The notes: generated by a model not told the origin, from the sequence alone. 64,000 nt of DNA from Salegentibacter sp. (GCA_017795085.1 CP051246.1:3350514-3414513); one strand, 5' to 3'. Positions 17,650 to 28,076 are shown, counted from the first letter of the stretch. A program made the numbers and translations.

Positions 17650-18804
17650 TTATAATTTATGCAAAATCTCTGCGGCTTTTTCCAGGGTTTCATCGGTTTT
17701 GGCAAAGCAGAAACGCAATTGTTTGTTGTCTTTTCCGTCAATATTAAAAACTGAAACGGGAATAGTTGCCAGACTGTGTTCTGTTATTAATCTTTTAGCC
17801 AAATCCACATCGTATTCCCCGGTAATTTCCGAATAATCCAGCACCTGAAAATACGTACCTTTTGCAGGTTTTCCTTTAAATTTTGTGTCTTTAATCAATT
17901 CCAGGAATTTATCTCGCTTTTCCTGATAAAAATCGCCCAAACTCAAATAGTGATCTGGGTTTTTAAGGTATTCGGTAAAGGCACGCTGCATAGGATGATT
18001 TACACAAAAAACCGTAGCCTGGTGTAGTTTAATAATTTCCTTCATCAAAACCTCAGGAGCTACGCAGTAGCCCATTTTCCAGCCGGTATTATGAAAAGTC
18101 TTTCCGAAAGAAGCACAAACTATAGCCCTTTCTGCTAAACCCGGAAATCTGGAAGCGCTTTGATGTTCTTCTCCATCAAAAATTAAATGTTCATAAACCT
18201 CATCGCTAAGCAGGATAATATTGGTAGATCTTAACAATTTTTCCAGCCGCTGCATATCGCTTTTATCCAAAATGGTTCCGGTTGGATTATGGGGGGTATT
18301 GATTACAATCATCCTGGTTTTGGAAGTGATTTTTTCTTCAACTTCCTGCCAGTCGACTTTAAAATCTTTTCCTTTTAATTCAATTAAAACAGGTTTTCCA
18401 CCGGCCAATTTAATATCGGGTTCATAAGAATCGTAAGCCGGTTTAAAAACAATCACTTCATCGCCCGGATGCACCAAAGCGGTTATCGCGCAATACAAAG
18501 CCTGGGTTGCCCCGGCTGTAAAAATAATTTCGGAAGCTTTATCGTATTTCTTTCCGTATAAATTATCGATTTTCTGAATAATTTGCTCTCGCAATTCAGG
18601 AACACCGTTCATAGGCGGATATTGATTATAGCCTTTCTTCATCGCTTCATAAACCAATTGTTTTAGATGCGCATCGGTTTCAAAATTTGGAAAACCCTGC
18701 GACATATCTATAGCTTTATGTTCCCGGGCCAAGCTAGTCATTACGGAAAAGATACTGGTTTTACCCGCGGGCAGTTTTGAAGGAAGATTATTGAAATTGG
18801 ACAT
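17650..18804 (-). CDS. PLP-dependent aminotransferase, methionine aminotransferase (YbdL-like)
   Basis: A 384-residue fold-type I aminotransferase (class I/II). Visible motifs are GYNQYPPMNGVPELR, FTAGATQALY, NTPHNPTGT (the Asn-Pro turn near the cofactor), LLSDEVYEHL (Asp pairing with the pyridine nitrogen) and SFGKTFHNTGWKMGY with the PLP lysine. The SFGKTFH..GWK form is that of the YbdL/kynurenine-aminotransferase-like group, which act on methionine and aromatic amino acids. A strong terminator separates it from sdhB, so it is a single-gene unit. The family is sure; exact substrate is inferred. Confidence 0.88.
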   Translation of the reverse strand: MSNFNNLPSKLPAGKTSIFSVMTSLAREHKAIDMSQGFPNFETDAHLKQLVYEAMKKGYNQYPPMNGVPELREQIIQKIDNLYGKKYDKASEIIFTAGATQALYCAITALVHPGDEVIVFKPAYDSYEPDIKLAGGKPVLIELKGKDFKVDWQEVEEKITSKTRMIVINTPHNPTGTILDKSDMQRLEKLLRSTNIILLSDEVYEHLIFDGEEHQSASRFPGLAERAIVCASFGKTFHNTGWKMGYCVAPEVLMKEIIKLHQATVFCVNHPMQRAFTEYLKNPDHYLSLGDFYQEKRDKFLELIKDTKFKGKPAKGTYFQVLDYSEITGEYDVDLAKRLITEHSLATIPVSVFNIDGKDNKQLRFCFAKTDETLEKAAEILHKL

Positions 18805-18835
18805 ATCTTATTGATTGTTTTGAATAAAATACAAT

Positions 18836-18865
18836 AAAAAATCCCGGACTGCAAAGCCCGGGATT
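18836..18865 (-). terminator. terminator of sdhCAB
   Basis: On the minus strand AATCCCGG (18865-18858), a 10-nt loop and CCGGGATT (18847-18840) are followed by a run of T. It starts 27 nt after the sdhB stop, a textbook intrinsic terminator. Confidence 0.85.
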
Positions 18866-18891
18866 TGGATTATCATTTATTTAGCACTGGC

Positions 18892-19635
18892 TTATTTTAC
18901 GCTGGCTTTTAAGTATTCCCTGTTCATCCTTGCTATATTCTCTAAAGAGATGCCTTTAGGGCATTCAATTTCACAGGCACCGGTATTGGTACAATTTCCA
19001 AAACCTTCTTTATCCATTTGATCTACCATAGCTAGTACACGCTCACTGGCCTCTATCTTACCTTGTGGCAATAAAGCCATCTGACTAACTTTTGCTGAAG
19101 TAAACAACATGGCACTGGCATTTTTACATGCGGCTACGCAAGCCCCGCAACCAATACAAGTTGCTGCGTAAAAAGCCATATCGGCATCTTCTTTTGGAAT
19201 TGGAAGCGAGTTGGCATCTTGGGTATTTCCTGACGTATTTACAGAGATATACCCGCCGGCCTGCTGAATTCGATCAAAAGAATTACGGTCTACCACCAAA
19301 TCTTTAATTACCGGGAAAGCTGCAGCACGGAAAGGTTCGATAACGATTGTATCTCCATCTTTAAATTTACGCATGTGCAACTGGCAGGTGGTAATTCCGC
19401 GATCCGGACCGTGGGGTTCACCATTTATCTGTAAACTACAGGTCCCGCAAATTCCTTCACGACAATCGTGATCAAATTCAACGGGTTCTTCTCCTTTTTC
19501 TATCAGGCTATCGTTTAAAACATCTAACATCTCTAAAAAAGACATATCAGGGGAAACATCGCTAATATTATAGGTTTGCATGCTTCCCTTAGCCTTAGCG
19601 TTTTTCTGTCGCCAAATTTTTAATGTTAACTTCAT
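18892..19635 (-). CDS. sdhB: succinate dehydrogenase/fumarate reductase iron-sulfur subunit
   Basis: The electron-transfer subunit of complex II on the cytoplasmic face of the membrane. It has 247 residues. The N-terminal ferredoxin domain carries the [2Fe-2S] ligands (CREGICGTC plus a later Cys in TTCQLH). The C-terminal domain carries [11 protein letters not shown] and a further Cys set in [14 protein letters not shown] for the [4Fe-4S] and [3Fe-4S] clusters. It is the last gene of sdhCAB, 75 nt after sdhA, and is followed by an intrinsic terminator. Confidence 0.97.
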   Translation of the reverse strand: MKLTLKIWRQKNAKAKGSMQTYNISDVSPDMSFLEMLDVLNDSLIEKGEEPVEFDHDCREGICGTCSLQINGEPHGPDRGITTCQLHMRKFKDGDTIVIEPFRAAAFPVIKDLVVDRNSFDRIQQAGGYISVNTSGNTQDANSLPIPKEDADMAFYAATCIGCGACVAACKNASAMLFTSAKVSQMALLPQGKIEASERVLAMVDQMDKEGFGNCTNTGACEIECPKGISLENIARMNREYLKASVK

Positions 19636-19710
19636 TGTGTTAAAAGTTATGGGTGATGAGTTAAAGGTAATGAGCTATACAACTTTTAACCTTTAACTTA
19701 TAACCTAAAG

Positions 19711-21714
19711 CTATTTATAGCTTCTTGTTTTTACTTCTATATTTTCATAAACCAGGTCTTCCTTATGCAATACTGCATCGCTGGGATTTCCTTTATATTC
19801 CCAGGCAGCCACATACATAAAGTTCTCATCATCACGAAGAGCTTCTCCTTCTTCGGTTTGATATTCTTCTCTAAAGTGACCTCCACAAGATTCATTACGG
19901 TGTAGGGCATCTTTGGCAAATAATTCGCCAAGTTCAAGGAAATCGGCTACGCGGCCGGCTTTTTCCAATTCGGCATTCATTTCATCTGTTCCACCGGGGA
20001 CACGAACATCTTTCCAGAATTCTTCCCGTAATTGTTTAATCTCCTCAATGGCTTCTTTAAGGCCTTGCTCATTTCGGGACATTCCAACTTTATCCCACAT
20101 AATTTTTCCTAAGCGCTTATGGAAATAATCTACCGGTTTGGTTCCTTTTAAATTAATAAATTTTTCCAGTTTTTCCCGCACTTCCTTTTCAGCATCTTCA
20201 AACTCCTTGCTTTCTGTTGAAATTGCTCCGGTGCGGATATCGTTAGAAAGGTAATCCCCTATAGTATAAGGTAATACGAAATAACCATCGGCCAAGCCCT
20301 GCATCAATGCCGATGCCCCTAAACGGTTAGCTCCATGGTCAGAGAAATTAGCTTCTCCTGCTGCATAGCATCCGGGAATAGTGGTTTGCAAATTGTAATC
20401 TACCCAAATTCCGCCCATTGTATAATGTACCGCAGGGTAAATCATCATCGGGGTTTCATAAGGATTTTGATCTACAATTTTCTCATACATCTGGAATAGG
20501 TTTCCGTATTTAGCTTCCACGGCTTCTTTACCTAATTCCACTATTTTTTCTTTCGAAGCATTTTCAATCTTTTTTGAAGTTGCGGCTTCTTTCCCATAGC
20601 GTTCAAAAGCGGTGCTAAAATCAAGAAAAACTGCCTCTCCGGTTCGGTTTACCCCAAAACCGGCATCACAACGTTCTTTTGCTGCTCTAGAAGCTACATC
20701 ACGCGGTACCAAGTTACCGAAAGCAGGATACCTGCGCTCTAAATAGTAATCGCGATCTTCTTCTTTTATCTCAGAAGGTTTCAGTTTTCCGGCACGTACG
20801 GCTTCAGCGTCTTCTTTTTTCTTCGGAACCCAAATTCTTCCATCATTCCGAAGGGATTCCGACATCAAGGTTAGTTTAGACTGATGATCTCCCGACACCG
20901 GAATACAGGTTGGGTGAATTTGTGTATAACACGGATTTGCAAAATAAGCTCCGCGTTTATGGATTTTCCAGGAAGCAGTTACATTACTTCCCATGGCATT
21001 GGTAGAAAGGAAGAAAACATTTCCGTATCCTCCTGAGGCGATAACCACAGCGTGGGCACTATGCCTTTCAATTTCGCCGGTTACCAAGTTACGGGCAATA
21101 ATTCCGCGGGCTTTTCCGTCTACCAATACTATATCAAGCATTTCGTGACGGGTGTAAGATTTAATTTTTCCGCGGTTAATCTGACGGTTCATCGCCGAAT
21201 AAGCTCCTAACAACAACTGCTGTCCGGTTTGTCCTTTTGCATAAAAAGTACGTGAAACCAGCACTCCCCCAAATGAACGGTTATCTAAAAGTCCGCCATA
21301 TTCACGGGCAAAAGGAACCCCTTGCGCCACACATTGATCTATAATATTTGCGGAGACCTCAGCCAAACGGTAAACGTTGCCCTCCCGGGCACGGTAATCC
21401 CCCCCTTTTACGGTATCGTAAAAAAGCCGATAATCTGAATCGCCATCGCCCTGATAGTTTTTAGCTGCATTAATTCCTCCCTGAGCGGCAATAGAGTGCG
21501 CACGCCGGGGAGAATCCTGATAGCAAAAAGTTTTTACATTATAGCCCAATTCGGCAAGGGTTGCTGCGGCACTACCCCCGGCCAATCCCGTACCTACTAC
21601 AATAACATCTATATTTCTTTTATTGGCAGGATTAACGAGATTAATATCGTTCTTGTGGTTGGTCCACTTTTCTGCCAGGGGGCCTTTTGGTATTTTAGCT
21701 TCAAATTTTCCCAT
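19711..21714 (-). CDS. sdhA: succinate dehydrogenase/fumarate reductase flavoprotein subunit
   Basis: Oxidises succinate to fumarate using covalently bound FAD. The protein has 667 residues, with the dinucleotide fold [19 protein letters not shown], the FAD-attachment region [12 protein letters not shown], the catalytic arginine region near [19 protein letters not shown], and the C-terminal helical domain with AWEYKG. The length and the CAB gene order are those of the B-type (Bacillus/Wolinella-like) complex II used by Bacteroidota. The sdhC stop lies 3 nt upstream. Confidence 0.97.
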   Translation of the reverse strand: MGKFEAKIPKGPLAEKWTNHKNDINLVNPANKRNIDVIVVGTGLAGGSAAATLAELGYNVKTFCYQDSPRRAHSIAAQGGINAAKNYQGDGDSDYRLFYDTVKGGDYRAREGNVYRLAEVSANIIDQCVAQGVPFAREYGGLLDNRSFGGVLVSRTFYAKGQTGQQLLLGAYSAMNRQINRGKIKSYTRHEMLDIVLVDGKARGIIARNLVTGEIERHSAHAVVIASGGYGNVFFLSTNAMGSNVTASWKIHKRGAYFANPCYTQIHPTCIPVSGDHQSKLTLMSESLRNDGRIWVPKKKEDAEAVRAGKLKPSEIKEEDRDYYLERRYPAFGNLVPRDVASRAAKERCDAGFGVNRTGEAVFLDFSTAFERYGKEAATSKKIENASKEKIVELGKEAVEAKYGNLFQMYEKIVDQNPYETPMMIYPAVHYTMGGIWVDYNLQTTIPGCYAAGEANFSDHGANRLGASALMQGLADGYFVLPYTIGDYLSNDIRTGAISTESKEFEDAEKEVREKLEKFINLKGTKPVDYFHKRLGKIMWDKVGMSRNEQGLKEAIEEIKQLREEFWKDVRVPGGTDEMNAELEKAGRVADFLELGELFAKDALHRNESCGGHFREEYQTEEGEALRDDENFMYVAAWEYKGNPSDAVLHKEDLVYENIEVKTRSYK

Positions 21715-21717
21715 AGC

Positions 21718-22428
21718 TTAAATTTTTTCGAGTCCGAAGTGAATATATATCGGAATTATGGCAAAGGCCAACGGAATTAATATCGCAAAAGCGTATCCGA
21801 ATTTCTTTATGAAATTGTTGTATTTAGGATGATTTACCCCTAAAGACTGAAAGCCACTGGCAAATCCGTGTGAAAGGTGAAATGCAATCGCAATCATCGA
21901 GATTACATACACAATCACCCAAATCAACCCGTATTCGGCATCCTGAAAAGATTGAATGGTTAGGGTATAAAGGTCTTTAACCTGAGCCCCACTTGCTGTG
22001 GAATAGGCTTCCAACGAGCCAAATTTCATTTCGGCCCAAAACATCTGCATATGAATTACAATAAAAACCAATATAACAGTCCCAAGAATCCCCATATTTC
22101 GGGAAGCCCAACGCGTATTGGTTGAAGGCTTGAAATTCACATATTTCTGCGGGCGGGCTTTACGGTTTCTAACAGTGAGTACAATCCCGTCAATAGCGTG
22201 AAAGAGAATACTGATATAGGTAACATACGATAAAATCATCACCGCCGGATTGGTGGTCATAAACAAAGCGTATTCATTAAATTGATCTCGTGCTGCCTCG
22301 CTTACCGGTAACAACAATTGCAAATTCCCTAAAAGGTGTCCTACTAAAAAGGTGCAAAGAAATAGACCCGTGAAAGCCATCCAATACTTTTTTGCTAAAG
22401 ATGACTTTAATAGCGCAGATTTTGCCAT
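21718..22428 (-). CDS. sdhC: succinate dehydrogenase cytochrome b subunit (b558 family)
   Basis: The single membrane anchor of the B-type complex II. It has 236 residues with five hydrophobic helices (about 22-42, 68-92, 108-130, 160-182, 205-228). His residues in helices (GHLLGNL, FHAIDG, HMQMFW, FHLSHGF) are placed to bind two haems b and quinone. There is no separate sdhD gene, as expected for this type. It heads the operon and has a near-consensus promoter upstream. Confidence 0.94.
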   Translation of the reverse strand: MAKSALLKSSLAKKYWMAFTGLFLCTFLVGHLLGNLQLLLPVSEAARDQFNEYALFMTTNPAVMILSYVTYISILFHAIDGIVLTVRNRKARPQKYVNFKPSTNTRWASRNMGILGTVILVFIVIHMQMFWAEMKFGSLEAYSTASGAQVKDLYTLTIQSFQDAEYGLIWVIVYVISMIAIAFHLSHGFASGFQSLGVNHPKYNNFIKKFGYAFAILIPLAFAIIPIYIHFGLEKI

Positions 22429-22458
22429 AAATTATTTGATTGTTTGATAAAAGTAGCG

Positions 22459-22490
22459 CAAAAATACGCCACCATTTAATTTTTAACAAA
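22459..22490 (-). promoter_or_regulatory. sdhCAB promoter
   Basis: On the minus strand TTTG (TTG at 22489-22487), a 20-nt spacer and TATTTTTG (22466-22459) match the Bacteroidota consensus TTG-N19-21-TAnnTTTG exactly. The box ends 30 nt before the sdhC ATG. Confidence 0.8.
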
Positions 22491-22560
22491 CTTTCCCTCT
22501 TAATTTCAGTCCAATTTAGAACTGATTTAAAGTAGAAAAGTATTTTTGATCAAAAAACGC

Positions 22561-22574
22561 TGTAATCGATTACA
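22561..22574. promoter_or_regulatory. 14-bp perfect palindrome, LacI-type operator look
   Basis: TGTAATCGATTACA is a perfect dyad in the divergent region between sdhC (minus) and cbpA (plus), 132 nt from each start. Its even, central-CG form resembles operators of LacI-family repressors. No LacI-type gene is in the window. It could affect either side or be chance. Confidence 0.4.
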
Positions 22575-22705
22575 TTTTTAACTTCAAATCAATCTAACAG
22601 AAATTAAGGAGATTTAGTTTTCATTTTTGGAAAGGCTTAACGCTAATCAGGTATATTTTTTAGTAATTTCAGTTCTGAATTTCGTACAAAATTCGCCACA
22701 GCAAT

Positions 22706-23632
22706 ATGAATTTTATAGACTACTACAAACTTCTGGAACTCGATAAATCTGCCAGCCAGGCCGATATAAAAAAAGCGTATCGAAAACTGGCCAGAAAATA
22801 TCACCCCGATCTCAATACCAATAATAAGGAAGCACAACAAAAATTTCAGCAAATAAATGAAGCCCACGAGGTTTTAAGCAATCCTGAAAAGCGAAAAAAA
22901 TACGATCAATACGGAAAAAACTGGCAACATGCCGAGCAACAAGAACAAACTCAACAAAAACAAAGCTCAGGAACATATCAAAACAGCGGATTTGACGACT
23001 TCGGAAATCAGGGCGGTTACTCCTATTCTGGAAACTTTGACGATGACACCTTTTCTGATTTTTTCGAACAAATGTTTGGCGACAGGGCACGGGCACAAGG
23101 TTCAGGACGCGAGCATCATTTTAAAGGCCAGGATTTTAATGCTGAACTTAAGCTAAATTTGAGCGAAGTATATCAGAAACACAAACAAACCCTCACTGTA
23201 AACGGAAAAAACATCAGGCTTACTATCCCAGCCGGAGTAGAAAACGGACAAACCATTAAAATAAAGGGACACGGCGGACCGGGAATTCAAGGAGGACCAA
23301 AAGGTGATCTCTATATCACTTTTAATATTATCAACAACACCCCATTTAAACGCGAAAAAGAGAACCTCTACAGCACCATAGAAATTGATTTATATACAGC
23401 ACTGCTTGGAGGCGAAATTACCGTAAACACCTTTAACGGAAAGGTAAAATTAAAAGTAAAGCCCGAAACCCAGTCGGGAAGCCAGGTAAAACTAAAAGGA
23501 AAAGGCTTTCCGAGGTATAAAAAAGAAGGGCAGTTTGGTGATCTTTTCCTCACTTATCAGGTGAAGATGCCCACCAATTTAAGCGAAAAAGAGAAAGAAC
23601 TTTTTCGTCAACTTCAAAAATTACGCTCATGA
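22706..23632 (+). CDS. cbpA: J-domain co-chaperone, CbpA-like
   Basis: A DnaJ-like partner of DnaK. It has 308 residues: an N-terminal J domain with the HPD tripeptide (KYHPDLN, about residue 33), a Gly/Gln/Phe-rich linker (about 72-140) with no cysteine zinc fingers, and two C-terminal substrate-binding domains (about 145-305; [20 protein letters not shown]). Absence of zinc fingers separates it from DnaJ itself. The stop overlaps the start of the CbpM-like gene (ATGA), which supports the CbpA call. Confidence 0.92.
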   Translation: MNFIDYYKLLELDKSASQADIKKAYRKLARKYHPDLNTNNKEAQQKFQQINEAHEVLSNPEKRKKYDQYGKNWQHAEQQEQTQQKQSSGTYQNSGFDDFGNQGGYSYSGNFDDDTFSDFFEQMFGDRARAQGSGREHHFKGQDFNAELKLNLSEVYQKHKQTLTVNGKNIRLTIPAGVENGQTIKIKGHGGPGIQGGPKGDLYITFNIINNTPFKREKENLYSTIEIDLYTALLGGEITVNTFNGKVKLKVKPETQSGSQVKLKGKGFPRYKKEGQFGDLFLTYQVKMPTNLSEKEKELFRQLQKLRS

Positions 23633-23919
23633 ATATAGAAGATCTTATAAGTACCGAAGAAATTTGCACGCGATACCGGGTAGAACGAAGATTTATCCAC
23701 TTACTTTCCGAAAGTGGTTTCCTGAGGATTGTTCAGATTGAAAAAACCGACTATATCCCTTCTGATGATATGGCCGAATTTGAAAAATTACGCCGGCTGC
23801 ATTATGAACTCGACATTAACCTGGAAGGCATAGAAGCCATTCAACATTTATTGCAGCAGATTAAACAATTGCAAAAACAAAACCGCAAGCTTAAAAACAG
23901 GTTGAGGCTATATGAGTAA
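23629..23919 (+). CDS. cbpM: chaperone modulator CbpM-like (MerR_2 family)
   Basis: A 96-residue protein whose start overlaps the cbpA stop by 4 nt. It begins with a MerR-like helix-turn-helix segment ([25 protein letters not shown]) and continues into an acidic/hydrophobic helix and a Gln/Lys-rich coil ([19 protein letters not shown]). In E. coli CbpM binds the J domain of CbpA and inhibits it. Size, motif and translational coupling to cbpA make the same role likely. Confidence 0.85.
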   Translation: MNIEDLISTEEICTRYRVERRFIHLLSESGFLRIVQIEKTDYIPSDDMAEFEKLRRLHYELDINLEGIEAIQHLLQQIKQLQKQNRKLKNRLRLYE

Positions 23920-24060
23920 GGGCCCTAACTTTTTACTCTGGCAGATATTGATAACTTTGCAGCATAATATAGAAACCAGAGATGCTGTATCAATAGTTAT
24001 GTTTTTCGTCAAGTTGAACTTGTTTCTGCGTCTAACTTTTATTTAATACCAACAACTTAG

Positions 24061-24081
24061 ATCCTGAAATAAATTCAGGAT
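24061..24081. repeat. palindromic repeat, intergenic copy
   Basis: ATCCTGAA, 5-nt loop (ATAAA), TTCAGGAT, preceded by CTTAG and followed by GACG. It is the same element as 6346-6366 and 8867-8887. A decayed half (CGTCAAGTTGAACTTG) lies at about 24007-24022. Confidence 0.85.
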
Positions 24082-24124
24082 GACGTTTTTCACCTCTAAA
24101 ACAGCATCTTACATAAACAACAAT

Positions 24125-25423
24125 ATGAGATACGATCAAATAGACAGTAAATTATTTATAAAAAACCGTAAACGCTTTATGGCAGGGATGAAACCCAATA
24201 GCCTTGCCGTATTTAATGCCAATGACATTTACCCAATAGGCGCCGATAGCACTATGCCATTTCAGCAAAACCGAGACCTGTTTTATTTAAGCGGTGTTGA
24301 TCAGGAAGAAGCTATTTTAGTGCTCTTTCCCGATGCCCCTAAACCCGAACACCAGGAAATTTTATTTTTAACCGAAACCAACCCACACATTGCAGTTTGG
24401 GAAGGTGCAAAATTAGATAAAGAAAAAGCTTTAGAAGTTAGCGGCATTAAAACCGTTTACTGGCTCCAGGATTTTGAGAAGGTATTTTTTGAAGTGATGT
24501 CGCAATGTGAAACGGTATATTTCAACACTAACGAACACTACCGCGCCAATGTTCAGACAGAAACCCGTGATGACCGGTTCATAAAATGGTGTAAAGAGAA
24601 ATATCCCGCCCATCAGGTTGCAAAAAGTAATCCGATCTTACAAAGGTTGCGCTCGGTTAAAGACCCAATTGAACTGGATCTGATGCAAAAGGCCTGTGAT
24701 ATTACTGAAAAAGCTTTTCGCAGGGCTTTAAAATTCACAAAATCGGGCGTTTGGGAACACGAAATTGAAGCTGAATACTGGCACGAAATGATAAGAAATC
24801 GTAGCCGCGGATTTGCCTACACACCCATTATTGCCAGCGGTAATAATGCGAATGTGCTGCATTACACCGAAAACAACCAGCAGTGCAAAGATGGAGATTT
24901 AATTTTACTGGACACCGGTGCCGAATATGCCAATTATTCCAGTGATATGACCAGAACTATTCCAGTCTCCGGAAAATTCTCTGATCGCCAAAAAAAGATT
25001 TACAATACGGTAAATAAAGTTAAAAAAGAAGCGACTAAGTGGTTAGTTCGGGGAACTTTGTGGGCAGAATACCATAAAGAAGTCGGTAAATTAATGACTT
25101 CGGAATTATTGGATTTAGGATTGCTGGATAAAGCCGATGTTCAAAATGAAGACCCGAAATGGCCGGCCTATAAAAAATATTTTATGCACGGTACCGCGCA
25201 TAACATTGGTCTAGACACCCACGACTATGGAATTTTAACCGAACCGATAAAAGCCAATCAGGTTTTTACCGTTGAACCCGGCATTTATCTGCCCGATGAA
25301 GGCTTTGGAATTCGTTTGGAAGACGATGTGGTAATTCAGGAAGAAGGAGAACCTTTTAATTTGATGCGCAATATCCCGATTGAAATTGAGGAAATTGAGG
25401 AGGTTATGAATTTGCAAGAATAA
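24125..25423 (+). CDS. pepP: Xaa-Pro aminopeptidase (aminopeptidase P, M24B)
   Basis: Removes N-terminal residues that precede proline; cytoplasmic. It has 432 residues from the ATG at 24125 (MRYDQIDSKLF). An N-terminal creatinase-like domain is followed by the pita-bread domain with dimetal ligands: D in LLDTGAEY, D in SSDMTRT, H in HGTAHNIGLDTHD, E in VEPGIY and E in GIRLEDDVV. Codons upstream in the same frame run through the palindromic repeat (from 24080) and are rejected as start. It is probably monocistronic. Confidence 0.93.
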   Translation: MRYDQIDSKLFIKNRKRFMAGMKPNSLAVFNANDIYPIGADSTMPFQQNRDLFYLSGVDQEEAILVLFPDAPKPEHQEILFLTETNPHIAVWEGAKLDKEKALEVSGIKTVYWLQDFEKVFFEVMSQCETVYFNTNEHYRANVQTETRDDRFIKWCKEKYPAHQVAKSNPILQRLRSVKDPIELDLMQKACDITEKAFRRALKFTKSGVWEHEIEAEYWHEMIRNRSRGFAYTPIIASGNNANVLHYTENNQQCKDGDLILLDTGAEYANYSSDMTRTIPVSGKFSDRQKKIYNTVNKVKKEATKWLVRGTLWAEYHKEVGKLMTSELLDLGLLDKADVQNEDPKWPAYKKYFMHGTAHNIGLDTHDYGILTEPIKANQVFTVEPGIYLPDEGFGIRLEDDVVIQEEGEPFNLMRNIPIEIEEIEEVMNLQE

Positions 25424-25441
25424 TTTATCTTTACCAGCTTT

Positions 25442-26143
25442 ATGAAAAAGAAAATACTTCTTGTTGAGGATGACCCAAAAGTTTGTGATTTTGTCAATCA
25501 AGGATTAATCGAAGCTGGTTTTGAAGTAAGCATTGCATTCAACGGAGATCAAGGGGTTAAAATGGCAACTGCGAAAGATTTGCATTTTGACCTCCTTATT
25601 CTCGATATTATGCTTCCTGGTAAAAATGGCATTGAAATTTGCACACAGGTTAGAGAAACTAATGCTAAAACACCTATTTTGTTTCTCACAGCAATCGGTA
25701 GTTCCGAAAACATTGTATTAGGGTTAAACAGTGGAGGGGATGACTATCTAACAAAACCGTTTAAATTTATTGAGCTCATCGCAAGAATAAACAGCTTACT
25801 TCGCAGGTCTTCGAATTCCAACATACAGCCCGAAGAAAATCCCAATGTATATCGCTTCTCTTGTCTGGAACTGAATAACACCACAAAAACCTTAAAAGCT
25901 AATCAACAGCCGGTTAAGCTCACTTATACCGAGTATAAACTTATTTTGGTTTTTATACAGTCCCCTAATAAGGTATTCTCTCAATCAGAATTATTGGAAA
26001 AAGTTTGGGGTATGGACTATGATATAGGTACCAACGTGGTGAATGTTTACATTAATTACTTGCGCAAGAAAATTGAAAAAGCCGGTAGCCCAAGGTTAAT
26101 TCAAACAGTAATAGGTTTAGGTTACGTATTAAAAGAAGAATGA
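25442..26143 (+). CDS. response regulator, OmpR/PhoB family
   Basis: A 233-residue transcription factor. The receiver domain (2-118) has the acidic pocket EDD (9-11), phospho-acceptor D55 (LLILDIMLPG), T/S in FLTAIG and K in LTKPF. The C-terminal winged-helix domain (about 132-230) ends with IQTVIGLGYVLK. Its stop overlaps the kinase start (ATGA), so the two are co-translated. Targets are unknown; the Usp-like and membrane genes directly downstream may be under its control. Confidence 0.94.
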   Translation: MKKKILLVEDDPKVCDFVNQGLIEAGFEVSIAFNGDQGVKMATAKDLHFDLLILDIMLPGKNGIEICTQVRETNAKTPILFLTAIGSSENIVLGLNSGGDDYLTKPFKFIELIARINSLLRRSSNSNIQPEENPNVYRFSCLELNNTTKTLKANQQPVKLTYTEYKLILVFIQSPNKVFSQSELLEKVWGMDYDIGTNVVNVYINYLRKKIEKAGSPRLIQTVIGLGYVLKEE

Positions 26144-27495
26144 AAACTCAAAACAAATTAATTTTTTTCTTAACTACTATTTTCTTCTTTTACTTGCTTA
26201 TATTCAGCGGGTTCATTTACTATGCCTTAAACAATTATTCCTACACCGATTTCTATAAACGTCTTGAAATCAGAGCAGCCACAGCGGCAAAAATAGAACT
26301 TGAAAAGCATAGTGATATTGACGCTGTTAGAGAAATAAGACAAGATTATCTCGAACTACTCCCTGAAGAACAAATTATTATAATCGATCCTTCAGACGAT
26401 TTAAATAATGAGCTAAAGAACCTGAAATTAAGCAAGAATTTCTTTAGTAAAATTGAGAGCCAAAACAGGGCTTCTTTTAATCGTCAGAATCGGTATTATT
26501 CAGGCATAAAATATAAAAGCGAAGGAAAAAATTACTATATAATTGCCAGTGCTGTAAATTACTACAGTTCACATCACAGCTTGTACCTGAGGAATTTATT
26601 AATAGGGGGATTATTAACCTCCTGCCTTATTATCTTTGTTATAGCCTATTTATTTTCACGAAAGGTGCTTAACCCTGTTGAAGTTATGGTAAAGGGCATG
26701 CGCAATATTAGCACCCAAAATCTTAGTGAACGCCTCCCCTCTCCAAAGAACAATCACGAACTTGCCGCCATAGCCAATTCCTTCAATGAAATGCTAAATA
26801 GACTGGAGACTTCATTTGAAACTCAAAAGAATTTTATTAGTAACGCCTCCCATGAACTTAATACCCCGTTAACTTCTATAATTGGACAGGCGGAGATAGC
26901 CCTTTCAAAGCCTCGCCATCCGGACGCCTACATAAAGAGCCTGTATGCTATTTTGGAAGATGCCGAAAAGTTAAGCAGAAAAACCGAAGCTTTATTATCT
27001 TTAGCACAAACCAGCTACAACAACAGCCACGAACTTTTTGAGGAAATTCGTATCGATGAACTTCTAATTGATGTAAAGGAAAATATATTAAAATTATATG
27101 CCGAAGCTAAAATCCATATAGATTTTAGTCTCTTACCGGAAAATCCGGAAAAACTAAAATTCAGAGGTAATGAGCAATTACTCCATCTTGCGCTATTTAA
27201 CATAATAATGAATGCCAGTAAATACTCCAACCATCAAAAGGTTCAGGTAGCATTAGCGGTGAGTAGTAAAAATATTGTTATTGTAATTAAAGACCAAGGA
27301 ATAGGTATTCCTGAAAGGGAAATAAGCAACATATACGATCCTTTTTTCCGTGCTTCAAACACCGGAAGTTTCAAAGGCTATGGAATTGGTCTTCCCTTAA
27401 GCAGAAATATCATAGATATCCATCACGGAATTCTTAATGTTTCCTCAAAAGATGAAAAAGGCACTACGGTAGAAATAAAAATACCTCTGATTTAA
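26140..27495 (+). CDS. sensor histidine kinase
   Basis: A 451-residue membrane kinase. It has TM1 (about 8-30), a periplasmic sensor of about 120 residues with no known fold evident, TM2 (about 152-172), a HAMP domain (about 173-225), the phospho-acceptor H238 in FISNASHELNTPLTS, the N box (NIIMNASKYSN), and the ATP-binding boxes DQGIGIPE and GYGIGLPLS. It is the cognate partner of the response regulator with which it overlaps. The periplasmic sensor is short and lacks Cys or a His cluster, giving no hint of signal. Confidence 0.94.
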   Translation: MKTQNKLIFFLTTIFFFYLLIFSGFIYYALNNYSYTDFYKRLEIRAATAAKIELEKHSDIDAVREIRQDYLELLPEEQIIIIDPSDDLNNELKNLKLSKNFFSKIESQNRASFNRQNRYYSGIKYKSEGKNYYIIASAVNYYSSHHSLYLRNLLIGGLLTSCLIIFVIAYLFSRKVLNPVEVMVKGMRNISTQNLSERLPSPKNNHELAAIANSFNEMLNRLETSFETQKNFISNASHELNTPLTSIIGQAEIALSKPRHPDAYIKSLYAILEDAEKLSRKTEALLSLAQTSYNNSHELFEEIRIDELLIDVKENILKLYAEAKIHIDFSLLPENPEKLKFRGNEQLLHLALFNIIMNASKYSNHQKVQVALAVSSKNIVIVIKDQGIGIPEREISNIYDPFFRASNTGSFKGYGIGLPLSRNIIDIHHGILNVSSKDEKGTTVEIKIPLI

Positions 27496-27560
27496 CATCG
27501 GATTAACTCTTTCTTATCTAATTCTAATCCTATTCTAAAACCAGTATTAGATGCTCAGGG

Positions 27561-27568
27561 TAGTTTTG
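27561..27568 (+). promoter_or_regulatory. candidate -7 box before the Usp-like gene
   Basis: TAGTTTTG fits TAnnTTTG and lies 23 nt before the ATG at 27592. No TTG is found at the expected -33 distance, so this would be a weak or activator-dependent promoter. The CTAATTCTAATCCTATTCTAA run just upstream (27518-27538) could be a response-regulator site. Confidence 0.4.
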
Positions 27569-27591
27569 TGAACAAACAAAATAAAACTATC

Positions 27592-28074
27592 ATGAAAAAC
27601 ATTTTAATCCCGACTGATTTTACGGTAGACTCCTTAGAATTATTGAAAATAGCACTTCAAAATGAAAAAGAAGACAAAATTAAAATCACCCTGGTATATG
27701 GGGTTAGCCTTTCTAATTCTATTTGTGACCTCCTATTTTTTTCGAAAAGTGCCTGTATAGACAAATTGCGTGAAGATGATTTTTGCGAGGCACTTTCAAT
27801 AATAGAAAACAAACATTCAGACAAAATTTATCGAATTGATACTGAATTATTTATAGGTCACACAGTTGCTGCATTTCATAACTTTTTGGAAGGCAATCAA
27901 ATTAATAAAGCCTACGTACCCTTAAGAAATGATATTCTTAAAATAAACAAAGCTAAAGGTTTCAACCTTGTTCCTTTTCTAAAGAAATCCAACATAGAAA
28001 CCCAGGAAATCGATTACCGAAAAGCTACCAATACCTCCGAAGGCCTTCACCTTTCCCGATTATTAATTCCATAA
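27592..28074 (+). CDS. universal-stress-protein-like protein
   Basis: A 160-residue protein. MKNILIPTDFTVDSLELLKIAL is the typical first strand and helix of the UspA fold. The C-terminal ATP-binding G-x2-G-x9-G-S/T motif is not seen, so nucleotide binding is doubtful and the domain is a divergent, single Usp-like unit. The GTG at 27568 in the same frame lies on the -7 box and is rejected. It follows the two-component genes by about 95 nt and precedes a small anchored protein by 2 nt. Confidence 0.65.
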   Translation: MKNILIPTDFTVDSLELLKIALQNEKEDKIKITLVYGVSLSNSICDLLFFSKSACIDKLREDDFCEALSIIENKHSDKIYRIDTELFIGHTVAAFHNFLEGNQINKAYVPLRNDILKINKAKGFNLVPFLKKSNIETQEIDYRKATNTSEGLHLSRLLIP

Positions 28075-28076
28075 GC

